The position numbers and the translations under genes are program-made. DNA of 64,000 nucleotides from Acidimicrobiia bacterium (GTDB taxonomy: Bacteria; Actinomycetota; Acidimicrobiia; Spongiisociales; ZC4RG35): contig BPGJ01000001.1 in the NCBI GenBank assembly GCA_026002975.1, positions 124,001-188,000 of the forward strand, in the 5' to 3' direction. Positions 1 through 7,171 of this stretch are shown here, piece after piece. The notes under the pieces were generated by a model. That model was not told where the DNA came from. It was given only the letters and a program-made list of their open reading frames with translations, and made no database searches. Numbering within the stretch: the first letter of the stretch is position 1; every line of letters starts with the position of its first letter.

Positions 1-49
1 TGGCTCTCAGGCTTCGGGAACGGGGACCGGTGAACGCCTACCTGCGCGA

Positions 50-79
50 ATTCGGGTCCGGCTAGAGCCGGACCCGAAT
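50..79 (-). terminator. Perfect hairpin downstream of rplL
   Basis: A perfect inverted repeat pairs 50-63 with 66-79 (14 bp), and the stem extends past a bulged A with 46-48/80-82. It begins 19 bases after the rplL stop. No U tract follows on the transcribed strand, which is common for actinobacterial terminators. It could be the end of the rplJL transcript or an attenuator before a gene to the left of the window. Confidence 0.75.
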
Positions 80-97
80 CGCAGCGGAGATCGGAAC

Positions 98-490
98 CTA
101 CTTGAGCTCGACCTTGGCGCCCACCGCCTCCAACTGGGCCTTCGCCTTCTCGGCGGTCTCCTTGTCGACCCCTTCCAACACCGGCTTGGGAGCCGAGTCG
201 ACCAGGTCCTTGGCCTCCTTGAGACCCAGGTTGGTGAGGGCCCTCACCTCCTTGATCACCTTGATCTTCTCGGAGCCGGCCTCGGTCAGCACCACGTCGA
301 ATTCGTCCTTCTCCTCTGCAGGGGCGGCTCCTGCCTCACCTCCCCCGGCGGCCGGCGCGGCGGCCACCGCCACCGGAGCGGCGGCAGTCACGTCGAACCG
401 CTCCTCGAAGGCGTCCAGGAACTCCTTCAGCTCGAGGACGGTCATCTCCTCGAAGACCTTCAACAGCTCTTCGGTGGTCATCTTCGCCAT
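98..490 (-). CDS. rplL: 50S ribosomal protein L7/L12
   Basis: Acidic stalk protein of the 50S subunit; L7/L12 dimers sit on L10 and recruit the GTPase translation factors encoded elsewhere in this window (EF-Tu, EF-G). The 130-residue product has the N-terminal dimerisation helix ([12 protein letters not shown]), an Ala/Gly/Pro-rich hinge near residues 38-58 and the conserved C-terminal domain with KEAKDLVD. An in-frame reading upstream to 562 only covers the end of rplJ. The ATG at 490 was chosen because it begins MAKMTTEE and lies 7 bases after a GAGGAGG ribosome-binding site. The start is 2 bases past the rplJ stop, so the two genes are tightly coupled. Confidence 0.96.
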   Translation of the reverse strand: MAKMTTEELLKVFEEMTVLELKEFLDAFEERFDVTAAAPVAVAAAPAAGGGEAGAAPAEEKDEFDVVLTEAGSEKIKVIKEVRALTNLGLKEAKDLVDSAPKPVLEGVDKETAEKAKAQLEAVGAKVELK

Positions 491-492
491 GT

Positions 493-1038
493 TCATTCCT
501 CCTCGGTTCCGGCCGGGACGGCGCCCGACTCCTTCTTCTCCAAGAGCTGGGCGATCGCCCAAGCGGTGTTCCGGGTGAGCGCAGCCATCAGGCCGGCCAT
601 CTGGTAGAGGGGTGCCTTGGCCGCGCCGGCGATCTTGGCGAGCAGCACCTCGCGGGGCTCGATCTCGGCCAGCTTGGACACCTGCTCGGGCGGGATGATC
701 GACCCCGCCAGGATCCCACCCTTGATGACCAGCTTGTCGCTGTCCCGTGAGGCGTCACGGAGCACCTTGGCCACCGTCACCGGATCGTCGGCGAAGGCCA
801 AAGCGGTCGGGCCGACCAGCAGCTCGTCGAGGCCGTCCAAGCCGACCTCGGCCGCCGCCCGCCGAGCCAAGGTCATCTTCACCACCTTGTACTCGGCCCC
901 CGCCTGCCTCAGGTTTCGCCGGAGCTGCTGCATCTGGCTCACCGTCAGACCCCGGAACTCGGTGAGGAACACCGCCCGGGCTTCGGCCAGCCGCTGCTTC
1001 AGCTCCGCCACCGCCTGGACCTTTTCGGGTCTCGGCAT
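493..1038 (-). CDS. rplJ: 50S ribosomal protein L10
   Basis: Base of the ribosomal L12 stalk: it binds 23S rRNA and carries L7/L12 dimers on its C-terminal helix. It also represses its own mRNA when in excess. The 181-residue protein has the typical start ([12 protein letters not shown]), the [13 protein letters not shown] region and a C-terminal acidic tail. The ATG at 1038 is preceded by AAGGAGGAG. Its 5' leader contains a hairpin that matches the L10-binding leader arrangement, and rplL follows at once, as in nearly all bacteria. Confidence 0.97.
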   Translation of the reverse strand: MPRPEKVQAVAELKQRLAEARAVFLTEFRGLTVSQMQQLRRNLRQAGAEYKVVKMTLARRAAAEVGLDGLDELLVGPTALAFADDPVTVAKVLRDASRDSDKLVIKGGILAGSIIPPEQVSKLAEIEPREVLLAKIAGAAKAPLYQMAGLMAALTRNTAWAIAQLLEKKESGAVPAGTEEE

Positions 1039-1096
1039 CGAACTCCTCCTTCGCGTACAAAGCCCCTCGGCGCGGAGACCGGGGGCTCGAGGAGCC

Positions 1097-1146
1097 GACC
1101 TACGCTGGCGGGAACGGACCCCTTAGGCGACAGCGCACCAGCGGTC
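1097..1146 (-). promoter_or_regulatory. Probable L10 (rplJ) mRNA leader
   Basis: On the transcribed strand GACCGCTGG (1138-1146) can pair with CCAGCGTAGGTC (1097-1108) around an internal segment containing CCTAAGG. This matches the layout of known L10 leaders, in which the L10(L12)4 complex binds and blocks translation of rplJL. It lies about 60 bases before the rplJ start. The pairing is seen directly; the L10-leader assignment is by analogy. Confidence 0.6.
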
Positions 1147-1174
1147 TCAGGCCGAGGTTTCGGTTGGAGCCGAG

Positions 1175-1204
1175 AGTCTAAGAGCCGACGGTCGGAACCA
1201 CCAA
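1175..1204 (-). promoter_or_regulatory. Candidate promoter of rplJL
   Basis: TTGGTG (1199-1204), 18 bases, then TAGACT (1175-1180) read on the minus strand. The predicted transcript start near 1168 places the whole L10 leader hairpin in the 5' UTR. The match is moderate (TANNNT-type -10). Confidence 0.4.
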
Positions 1205-1368
1205 AAGCCAAGATGGCCTGGAAGAATTTCCCTGGACATCGGCGGCGTGGGGCGCGATAGTCGGGTCAGGTTCGGGGGTCTCCGGACGCAACACTGGGCG
1301 GGAAACCCGCAGACCGCCCCCGCCCACGGATCCCGGTCGCACGCGAGCCGGGCCGCCGGGCCGTCGGT

Positions 1369-1400
1369 GGCGAGCCGAGCCCCTACCCCAGCGGCTCGCC
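1369..1400 (-). terminator. Hairpin in the rplA-rplJ spacer
   Basis: The 465-base gap between rplA and rplJ (1039-1503) holds no gene. Downstream of rplA a 9-bp stem pairs 1369-1377 with 1392-1400 around a 14-base loop. It could end the nusG-rplK-rplA transcript. There is no U tract, so this is only a candidate. The remainder up to about 1205 shows no clear feature. Confidence 0.35.
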
Positions 1401-1503
1401 GCCGGGAGACGGTCCGGAAGAGGTGGACCTGGCAGCCGGGCCCGGCGCGGAGGGCCGGGAACCCGGAGACCCCCTTCTTCTCCGTCGCTCGTTCGCCTCG
1501 GCT

Positions 1504-2217
1504 TCAGGCGGCCCGGGCGAGCAGGTCGTCGATCTTGTTGACGTCCACTCGAACCCCGGGACCCATGGTCGAAGAGACCACCAGCGACCGCAGATAACGA
1601 CCCTTCGCTGCGGCCGGTCGTGCCCGGATCAGCTCGGCGGCCACCGTCGCCAGGTTCTCGACCAGATGGTCCAGCGGGAAGCTCACCTTGCCGATCGGGA
1701 CGTGGACGTTCCCGTACCGGTCGTTCCGGTATTCGATCCGACCCGCCTTGAACTCCTGGACCGCCTTGCCGACGTCCTGGGTGACCGTTCCCGCCTTGGG
1801 GTTGGGCATCAACCCGCGCGGGCCGAGGATGCGTCCCAGCTTCCCTACCTCGGCCATCATGTCGGGGGTGGCGATGGCGATGTCGAAGTCCAGGTCGCGT
1901 CCGGCCTGGATCTCCTCCACCAGCTCCTTTCCGCCCACCAGGTCGGCGCCCGCCTCCTCCGCCTCGCCCTGCTTGTCCGGAGAGGCGAACACCGCCACCC
2001 GTACCTGTTTGCCGGTGCCGTGGGGCAGGCTCACCGTGCCCCTGACGAGCTGGTCGGCCTTACGGGGGTCGATCCCCAGACGGAACGCCGCCTCCACCGT
2101 CTCGTCGAAACGGGCCCCGGCCAGGCTCTTGACCAGATCCAGGGCCTGGTCGGGCGGATAGGCGGCGTGCCGGTCGTACCGTTTGGCCGCCTCCAGGTAG
2201 CGCTTTCCTCGTTTCAT
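1504..2217 (-). CDS. rplA: 50S ribosomal protein L1
   Basis: Binds the mobile L1 stalk of 23S rRNA, helps release E-site tRNA, and in many bacteria represses the rplKA mRNA. At 237 residues the length is normal. Recognisable segments are [14 protein letters not shown] at the N-terminus, the glycine-rich [14 protein letters not shown] near residues 120-135, and the C-terminal [13 protein letters not shown]. The ATG at 2217 was chosen over an upstream in-frame codon at 2259 because it gives the family N-terminus and follows AGGAGG. rplK ends 58 bases upstream. Confidence 0.97.
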   Translation of the reverse strand: MKRGKRYLEAAKRYDRHAAYPPDQALDLVKSLAGARFDETVEAAFRLGIDPRKADQLVRGTVSLPHGTGKQVRVAVFASPDKQGEAEEAGADLVGGKELVEEIQAGRDLDFDIAIATPDMMAEVGKLGRILGPRGLMPNPKAGTVTQDVGKAVQEFKAGRIEYRNDRYGNVHVPIGKVSFPLDHLVENLATVAAELIRARPAAAKGRYLRSLVVSSTMGPGVRVDVNKIDDLLARAA

Positions 2218-2275
2218 CGTTCCTCCTAGTGGTCCAGGCGACCCTGTCGGGTCTCCCACTCTCGTCCGACCGGGC

Positions 2276-2704
2276 TCAGCCCTCGACGGTGATCCCCATC
2301 GACCGGGCCGTACCCTCGATGATCCTCATCGCCGCTTCGACGTCGTTGGCGTTCAGGTCCGGCATCTTGATCTCGGCGATCTCCCGGATCTGTTCCCGGG
2401 TCACCTTCCCCACCTTCACCTTGTTGGGTTCCGGGGAGCCCTTGTCCACCTTGGCGGCCTGGCGGAGCAGGGCCGCGGCGGGCGGGGTCTTGAGCACGAA
2501 GGTGAAGCTCCGGTCTTCGTAGATGGAGATCTCCACCGGGATGATCTGCCCCCGCTGGGCGGCGGTGGCGTCGTTGTAGGCCTTCACGAAGTCCATCAGG
2601 TTGACTCCGTGGGGGCCCAAGGCGGTTCCCACCGGCGGGGCGGGCGTCGCCTGCCCCGCGGGCAACTGCATCTTGACGACGGCGACCAGTCTTCTGCGTC
2701 CCAT
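2276..2704 (-). CDS. rplK: 50S ribosomal protein L11
   Basis: Part of the GTPase-associated centre of the 50S subunit, next to L10; it is the target of thiostrepton-type antibiotics and is needed for RelA activation. The 142-residue product has the Pro-rich N-terminal switch ([14 protein letters not shown]), the [10 protein letters not shown] motif and the C-terminal rRNA-binding domain ending in [15 protein letters not shown]. The ATG at 2704 gives the usual family N-terminus. It sits close behind nusG (12-base spacer) in the classic secE-nusG-rplK-rplA order. Confidence 0.97.
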   Translation of the reverse strand: MGRRRLVAVVKMQLPAGQATPAPPVGTALGPHGVNLMDFVKAYNDATAAQRGQIIPVEISIYEDRSFTFVLKTPPAAALLRQAAKVDKGSPEPNKVKVGKVTREQIREIAEIKMPDLNANDVEAAMRIIEGTARSMGITVEG

Positions 2705-2716
2705 TTCCTTCTTCCG

Positions 2717-3334
2717 TCAGGTCTTCTGGATGTCTTCGAATCCGAGCTCGACCGGTGTGTCGCGCCCGAAGATGTTGACCAGCACCGTCACCTTGGACTG
2801 GTCCAGGTCGATGTTCTCGATGCGTCCGTTGAAGTCGGCGAACGGGCCGCTGACCACCCGCACCAGGTCCCCCACCTCCCATTCGGGCCGGAACTTGGGT
2901 TTGGGCTTCTCCTCTTCCTTGGTGACGCCGAGGAAGCGTTCCACCTCGCGGCGGGACAGCGGGGTCGGTTTGGAGGAAGCCCCGACGAACCCGGTCACCC
3001 CCGGGGTGTTACGGACGACGTACCAGGAGTCGTCGTCCAGTTTCATCCTGACCAGGAGATAGCCGGGGAACACCTTCTTGGGAACGGTGATCTTCTTGCC
3101 CCCTTTGAACTCGACCACGTCCTCCATGGGGATCTGGACCTCGAAGATCTTGTCCTCCATGTGCATCGACTTGATGCGGGTCTCGAGGTTGGCCTTGACC
3201 TTGTTCTCGTAGCCCGAATAGGAGTGGATCACGTACCAGTCCCCGGGGAGGTCGTAGGGGCTGGGGGGGCGCTCCTCGACACCCTCCTCGGGATGCTCCT
3301 GCTCGGCGTGTTCCCTCTCCGCCACTTCAGCCAC
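2717..3334 (-). CDS. nusG: Transcription antitermination/elongation factor NusG
   Basis: Binds RNA polymerase, affects pausing and Rho termination, and links to the ribosome through S10. The 205-residue protein starts with a ~30-residue acidic tail typical of actinobacteria. Then follow the NGN domain (WYVIHSYSGYENKVKANLE, FPGYLLVRM) and a C-terminal KOW domain (GDLVRVVSGPFADFNG). The start is GTG at 3334, with GGAGGA four bases upstream, inside the last codons of secE, so the genes overlap by 8 bases and are probably translationally coupled. Confidence 0.97.
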   Translation of the reverse strand: MAEVAEREHAEQEHPEEGVEERPPSPYDLPGDWYVIHSYSGYENKVKANLETRIKSMHMEDKIFEVQIPMEDVVEFKGGKKITVPKKVFPGYLLVRMKLDDDSWYVVRNTPGVTGFVGASSKPTPLSRREVERFLGVTKEEEKPKPKFRPEWEVGDLVRVVSGPFADFNGRIENIDLDQSKVTVLVNIFGRDTPVELGFEDIQKT

Positions 3335-3650
3335 CGGCTCCTCCGATCATGAACAACACCACTTCCTTGAGGACCACGTCCAGCCCGAAGATCAGCAGGG
3401 TCAGGGCCACGGTGGTGATCAAGGTGACCGTGGTGAACGCGACCATCTGCTCCCGGGTGGGCCAGGAGACCTTTCGTAGCTCCACCCGTACGTCGTGCAG
3501 GAACCCGACCAGACGGCGCCACGCGCCGGCCCGCTCGCCGGAAGGGGCGCGACCCGCTGCGGGCGCTCTCCGTGACTTGGCGCCCGCCGCCTCCTTTTTC
3601 TTCTGGCGCCGCTCTTCGCGTTCCATGAGCCGGCGCATCTCTCGGTTCAT
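3327..3650 (-). CDS. secE: Preprotein translocase subunit SecE
   Basis: Small membrane subunit that clamps SecY in the Sec translocon; secY is at 45983-47299 in this window. The 107-residue protein has a highly charged ~45-residue N-terminus (many Arg, Lys, Glu). The SecE signature VELRKVSWPTREQM follows, and then a single transmembrane helix near residues 72-98. One C-terminal membrane helix is the usual actinobacterial form. It overlaps nusG by 8 bases. The preceding 170 bases up to tRNA-Trp contain only short hairpins. Confidence 0.95.
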   Translation of the reverse strand: MNREMRRLMEREERRQKKKEAAGAKSRRAPAAGRAPSGERAGAWRRLVGFLHDVRVELRKVSWPTREQMVAFTTVTLITTVALTLLIFGLDVVLKEVVLFMIGGAGG

Positions 3651-3820
3651 CGTCTACCTCGGGTTCTCACGGCCCGGGTCGGGCCTTCGCTGTGTGGCTC
3701 CGTGTCGTATCGGCCCCGTCTCGTAAGCCTCTCCGTCGGTCCGTGCGCCGGGTGCATCCGCCCTCGGAGCGGATCGGCGAAGGCCGATGCTCACACCTTA
3801 GGCCAATACACCTCACGCGG

Positions 3821-3898
3821 TGGCAGGGGTGGAGGGACTCGAACCCCCAACCTCCGGTTTTGGAGACCGGCGCTCTAACCAGTTCGAGCTACACCCCT
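3821..3898 (-). tRNA. trpT: tRNA-Trp (CCA anticodon)
   Basis: Read on the minus strand, a 7-bp acceptor AGGGGTG (3892-3898) pairs with CACCCCT (3825-3831). The anticodon loop CTCCAAA gives anticodon CCA, and the T arm contains GGTTCGAGTCC. The discriminator is G and the CCA tail is encoded (3821-3823). Its place just upstream of secE is standard in actinobacteria. Confidence 0.96.
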
Positions 3899-3922
3899 AC
3901 GGGGGTTCGCGCGGGCCCTACA

Positions 3923-3952
3923 AGTATACGGAGGGCCCCATCGACCCCGAAA
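3923..3952 (-). promoter_or_regulatory. Candidate promoter of tRNA-Trp/secE
   Basis: TATACT (3923-3928) with TTTCGG (3947-3952) 18 bases upstream. The -10 is strong and the -35 weak. Transcription would begin near 3916, a few bases before tRNA-Trp, consistent with a separate start for tRNA-Trp-secE-nusG. Confidence 0.45.
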
Positions 3953-3954
3953 TC

Positions 3955-4116
3955 TCAGCGGGTCTCCCGGTGGGCCGTGTGGGTCCGGCACCATCGGCAG
4001 TACTTGCGGAGTTCGAGACGGTCCCGGGTGTTGGTCTTGTTCTTGGTGGTGACGTAGTTCCGCCGTTTGCACTGCTCGCATGCCAGGGTGACCGGCGGAC
4101 GTTTGTCCGAAGCCAT
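3955..4116 (-). CDS. rpmG: 50S ribosomal protein L33
   Basis: A 53-residue 50S protein that is easily missed because it is short. Translation from the ATG at 4116 gives [20 protein letters not shown] and ends HRETR. The pairs CEQC (about residues 13-16) and CRWC (about 40-43) form the zinc ribbon of the C+ type of L33, so this is the zinc-dependent paralogue. AGGAG precedes the start. It sits between tuf1 (7-base gap) and tRNA-Trp, the usual actinobacterial position of rpmG near secE. Confidence 0.95.
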   Translation of the reverse strand: MASDKRPPVTLACEQCKRRNYVTTKNKTNTRDRLELRKYCRWCRTHTAHRETR

Positions 4117-4123
4117 GGTTCTC

Positions 4124-5314
4124 CTACTTGATGATCTTGGTTACCCGGCCGGCGCCCACGGTCCGACCCCCCTCCCGGATCGCGAACCGCAAACCCTCAT
4201 CCATCGCGATCGGAGCGATCAACTCCACCCGCATCTCCGTGTTATCCCCCGGCATCACCATCTGCGTCCCCTCCGGCAACACGATCGTCCCAGTCACATC
4301 CGTCGTCCGGAAATAAAACTGAGGCCGATACCCACTGAAAAACGGGTTATGCCGACCCCCCTCCTCCTTCGTCAACACATACACCTGAGCCTCAAACTCC
4401 GTATGCGGAGTAATCGACCCCGGCTTAGCCAACACCTGACCCCGCTCAACCTCATCCTTACCAACCCCCCTCAACAACACCCCCACATTGTCACCAGCCC
4501 GAGCCTCATCCAACAACTTCCGGAACATCTCGATCCCAGTCGCAACCGTCTTACGAGTCGGCCGCAACCCAACAATCTCAACCTCCTCATTCACCCGCAA
4601 CACACCCTGCTCAACCCGACCAGTAACCACCGTCCCCCGACCCGTAATACTGAACACATCCTCAATCGGCATCAAAAACGGCTTATCAACCTCACGCACC
4701 GGCTCCGGAATATACGAATCCACAGCCTCCATCAACTCCAACACCTGCTCCTCAGCCGCAGGATCCCCCTCCAACGCCCGCAACGCAGACACCCGAACCA
4801 CCGGAGCCTCATCCCCCGGAAACTCATACTCCGTCAACAAATCCCGAACCTCCAACTCCACCAAATCCAACAACTCAGGATCATCCACCAAATCAACCTT
4901 ATTCAACGCAACCACGATATACGGCACCCCCACCTGCCGCGCCAACAACACATGCTCCCGAGTCTGAGGCATCGGCCCATCCGCAGCCGACACCACCAAA
5001 ATCGCCCCATCAACCTGCGCCGCCCCCGTAATCATATTCTTAATATAATCCGCATGCCCCGGCATATCCACATGCGCATAATGACGACGCTCAGTCTCAT
5101 ACTCCACATGCGAAATAGAAATCGTAATCCCCCGCTCACGCTCCTCCGGCGCCTTATCAATCTCCTCAAACGCCGTAAAACGATTCGACCCACCAACCCG
5201 CTCAGCCAAAACCTTCGTAATCGCCGCAGTCAAAGTCGTCTTCCCATGATCAATATGACCCATAGTCCCCACATTCACATGCGGCTTAACCCTCTCAAAC
5301 CTCTCCTTACCCAT
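4124..5314 (-). CDS. tuf: Elongation factor Tu (copy 1)
   Basis: GTPase that delivers aminoacyl-tRNA to the ribosome. The 396-residue protein has GHIDHGKT (residues 19-26), the DMPGHADY switch II region and NKVD for guanine recognition, followed by domains 2 and 3. The start is ATG at 5314, 8 bases after GAAAGG; a GTG one codon upstream is an alternative. It differs from copy 2 (56592-57782) by three bases, one amino acid (Ser here, Thr there, near residue 200). Codon use is very unlike its neighbours: nearly every third base is G or T and Leu is mostly TTG, except in the last ten or so codons. It follows three tRNA genes, like the tRNA-tufB layout of E. coli. A TACAAT at 5346-5351 may give it a separate start. 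Confidence 0.98.
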   Translation of the reverse strand: MGKERFERVKPHVNVGTMGHIDHGKTTLTAAITKVLAERVGGSNRFTAFEEIDKAPEERERGITISISHVEYETERRHYAHVDMPGHADYIKNMITGAAQVDGAILVVSAADGPMPQTREHVLLARQVGVPYIVVALNKVDLVDDPELLDLVELEVRDLLTEYEFPGDEAPVVRVSALRALEGDPAAEEQVLELMEAVDSYIPEPVREVDKPFLMPIEDVFSITGRGTVVTGRVEQGVLRVNEEVEIVGLRPTRKTVATGIEMFRKLLDEARAGDNVGVLLRGVGKDEVERGQVLAKPGSITPHTEFEAQVYVLTKEEGGRHNPFFSGYRPQFYFRTTDVTGTIVLPEGTQMVMPGDNTEMRVELIAPIAMDEGLRFAIREGGRTVGAGRVTKIIK

Positions 5315-5335
5315 CACAACATCCTTTCTCGCTAG
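4124..5335. repeat. Direct repeat carrying tuf, copy A
   Basis: This 1212-base segment matches 56592-57803 with only three mismatches (4715, 4717, 5117 here). Identity begins exactly at the tuf stop codon. It ends 18-21 bases upstream of the start, at bases that form the fusA stop codon in the other copy. The copies lie in the same orientation 52.5 kb apart. Confidence 0.95.
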
Positions 5336-5357
5336 GTTCCTGATGATTGTAGGTCCG

Positions 5358-5431
5358 TAGCGGCGGGCGGACTCGAACCGCCGACCTCTCGATTATGAGT
5401 CGAGCGCTCTCACCGACTGAGCTACGCCGCC
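5358..5431 (-). tRNA. metT: tRNA-Met (CAT anticodon, elongator)
   Basis: The acceptor GGCGGCG (5425-5431) pairs with CGCCGCT including a G-U pair, and the anticodon loop CTCATAA gives CAT. The D arm GCTCAGTCGGTGAGAGC and T arm GGTTCGAGTCC are normal. The 5' G1-U72 pair marks the elongator type; the initiator would have an unpaired C1. CCA is not encoded. Confidence 0.94.
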
Positions 5432-5482
5432 GAGTTCGATCGGGCGCCCCGCCGCGACCGCGTCGGCCTGGCGGGCCGGCGG

Positions 5483-5555
5483 AGCCCCCTTGCGGACTCG
5501 AACCGCAGACCTCTTCCTTACCATGGAAGCGCTCTACCGACTGAGCTAAGGGGGC
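5483..5555 (-). tRNA. thrT: tRNA-Thr (GGT anticodon)
   Basis: The acceptor GCCCCCT (5549-5555) pairs perfectly with AGGGGGC (5484-5490). The anticodon stem CTTCC/GGAAG encloses ATGGTAA, giving anticodon GGT. The discriminator is T and no CCA is encoded. It lies between tRNA-Tyr and tRNA-Met in one transcript. Confidence 0.94.
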
Positions 5556-5588
5556 CAGTCGTGCCGCAGGCCGGTCGGCCTGCGGCGG

Positions 5589-5671
5589 TGCCGGGAGAAG
5601 GATTCGAACCTCCGTAGGCTTTCGCCGGCAGATTTACAGTCTGCTCCCTTTGGCCGCTCGGGCATCCCGGC
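5589..5671 (-). tRNA. tyrT: tRNA-Tyr (GTA anticodon)
   Basis: A class II tRNA of 83 bases with acceptor GCCGGGA (5665-5671) pairing with TCCCGGC. It has the Tyr-type D arm CCCGAGCGGCCAAAGGG, anticodon loop CTGTAAA (anticodon GTA) and a long variable arm. The discriminator is A; CCA is not fully encoded. It is the first gene of the Tyr-Thr-Met-tuf1 cluster. Confidence 0.94.
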
Positions 5672-5701
5672 ACGCCCCGAACTTCCTCCGGGGGCGAGGC
5701 C

Positions 5702-5731
5702 AGGATAGCGTTTGGCGGGAAGTCTCTCCAA
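5702..5731 (-). promoter_or_regulatory. Candidate promoter of the tRNA-tuf1 cluster
   Basis: TTGGAG (5726-5731), 18 bases, then TATCCT (5702-5707) on the minus strand. A start near 5695 would lie about 24 bases before tRNA-Tyr. Confidence 0.5.
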
Positions 5732-5736
5732 CGGGC

Positions 5737-6219
5737 TCAAGCCCTCAGGAAGGCTCCCATGGCCGCCAGGATCAGGGCCAGGCCCAGCCCGAATCCGGCT
5801 GCCAGCACGGAATATGGCAGGGCGACGGCCGCCAAGGCTGCCACCGCCCCGGCCGACCAGAGGGCTTTCCTGCGCAGGCCGGCGATCAGCTCCGACCTGT
5901 CCTGTCCGGCCACCTCCCCGAACCCGACCGTGTCCCGCACCCGGATGAGGCGTCGACGAAGGAGCATCCCCCAGAGGTAGAGCACGGCCACCAGGTAGAG
6001 GAACCCGATCCCCAGCCAGGGGGGCCGGACGAGAACGACGGCGGCGATCGCGGCCAGCGCTCCGGCGGCCGCAGCCGGCGCCAAACGGGCGGTGAGCCGA
6101 AGAACCCAGTCGGGTCCCCGGGACAGCGACCCCACTCCCAGGGCAGCTCCGGAACCTGCCGCCACCAGGGCGGCCACCCCGAGCAGACCGACCGCAGCCT
6201 GCTCGGACAGTGCGATCAC
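5737..6219 (-). CDS. Hypothetical integral membrane protein
   Basis: I do not recognise a family for this 160-residue protein. It is very Ala/Leu/Val rich. Four or five membrane segments are visible, near residues 6-28, 44-66, 68-88, 117-134 and 136-156. A basic loop (RRRLIRVRDTVGFGE) lies near residues 87-104. The start ATG overlaps the htpX stop codon (ATGA), so it is probably co-transcribed with the membrane protease HtpX and may be a partner or a passenger gene. Composition matches the neighbours, with no sign of transfer. Confidence 0.75.
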   Translation of the reverse strand: MIALSEQAAVGLLGVAALVAAGSGAALGVGSLSRGPDWVLRLTARLAPAAAAGALAAIAAVVLVRPPWLGIGFLYLVAVLYLWGMLLRRRLIRVRDTVGFGEVAGQDRSELIAGLRRKALWSAGAVAALAAVALPYSVLAAGFGLGLALILAAMGAFLRA

Positions 6220-7070
6220 CGGGTCACGCCGTAGGCCATCTCCTGTAGACGGCGGATACGGTCTTCGATCGGGGGGTGGGTCGACAGCAGGTTGAGGATG
6301 CCGCCACCTCGGAAGGCCTTGAGCGGATTGTCGATGAACAGCTGACTCACCGCCGGGTTCACCTCCATCGGGATGCGGGCGGTGGCCTGCCCGATCTTGG
6401 CCAACGCCGAGGCCAGCCTCAGCGGCTGGCCGGTTATCTGGGCTCCCGACCGGTCTGCTTCGTACTCCCGGGCTCGGGATATGGCGAACCGGATGAACAT
6501 CGCGGCGATCGGGCCGACGATGAGCGCCAACAGCGCCCCCACTGCTCCGAACGGGTTGTCCCGGTCGCGGCTCCCGCCGAACCAGAAGGCCATCCGGGCG
6601 AGGATGGTCAGGGCCGCGGCGAGCATGGCCGCGATCGACGAGATGAGGATGTCCCGGTTGCGGATGTGGGCCAGCTCGTGGGCCAGGACCCCTTCCAGCT
6701 CCTCGTTGTCCATGATCCGCAGGATGCCGGTGGTGACAGCCACCACGGCGTGTTTGGGACTGCGGCCGGTGGCGAAGGCGTTGGGCTGGGGGGAGTCGAT
6801 CAGATAGATGCGAGGCATCGGCATGTTGGCCTTCATCGCCAACCTGCGGACGATGGAGTACACCTCGGGCAGTTCGGCCTCGGTGACCGGCTTGGCCCCT
6901 GTCGCCATCAGCGCCAGCTTGTCGGAGAAGAAGTAGGCCCCCAGGTTGAAGATGGCTGCGAACACCAAGGCGCCGCCCGCCGACACTCCCAGGCTCTGGG
7001 CCACGAGCACCAACAGGATGGTGAGGAAGGCGAGCAGACCAGCGGTCTTGACGTTGTTCATGGCCGCCAT
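6216..7070 (-). CDS. htpX: Membrane zinc metalloprotease HtpX
   Basis: M48-family protease that degrades misfolded membrane proteins. The 284-residue protein has two N-terminal membrane helices (about residues 10-50) and the zinc motif HELAH at 131-135. Two more helices follow (about 141-160 and 178-197), and a third ligand is likely in REYEADRSGAQ (about 201-211). The reading frame stays open upstream to 7391, but that overlaps the divergent subtilase. The family-like start MAAMNNVKTAG is at 7070, or MNN at 7061. There is no strong ribosome-binding site. It is transcribed away from the subtilase gene. Confidence 0.93.
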   Translation of the reverse strand: MAAMNNVKTAGLLAFLTILLVLVAQSLGVSAGGALVFAAIFNLGAYFFSDKLALMATGAKPVTEAELPEVYSIVRRLAMKANMPMPRIYLIDSPQPNAFATGRSPKHAVVAVTTGILRIMDNEELEGVLAHELAHIRNRDILISSIAAMLAAALTILARMAFWFGGSRDRDNPFGAVGALLALIVGPIAAMFIRFAISRAREYEADRSGAQITGQPLRLASALAKIGQATARIPMEVNPAVSQLFIDNPLKAFRGGGILNLLSTHPPIEDRIRRLQEMAYGVTR

Positions 7071-7171
7071 GCTATCCCGGCCCGGCGACTGTGGAGAAGG
7101 TCCCCACTCTGGGCGACACGCCGGCCACCGACGGTGTAGTTTTCCCGGTGGTCGAGAGAGGAGGACCGGAG

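Noticed and set aside
4067-5335. Long plus-strand open frame antisense to tuf1 (and a twin over tuf2)
   Set aside because: The protein is low-complexity (Asn, Leu, Arg, His, Pro rich) and is produced by the G/T-ending codons of EF-Tu on the other strand.
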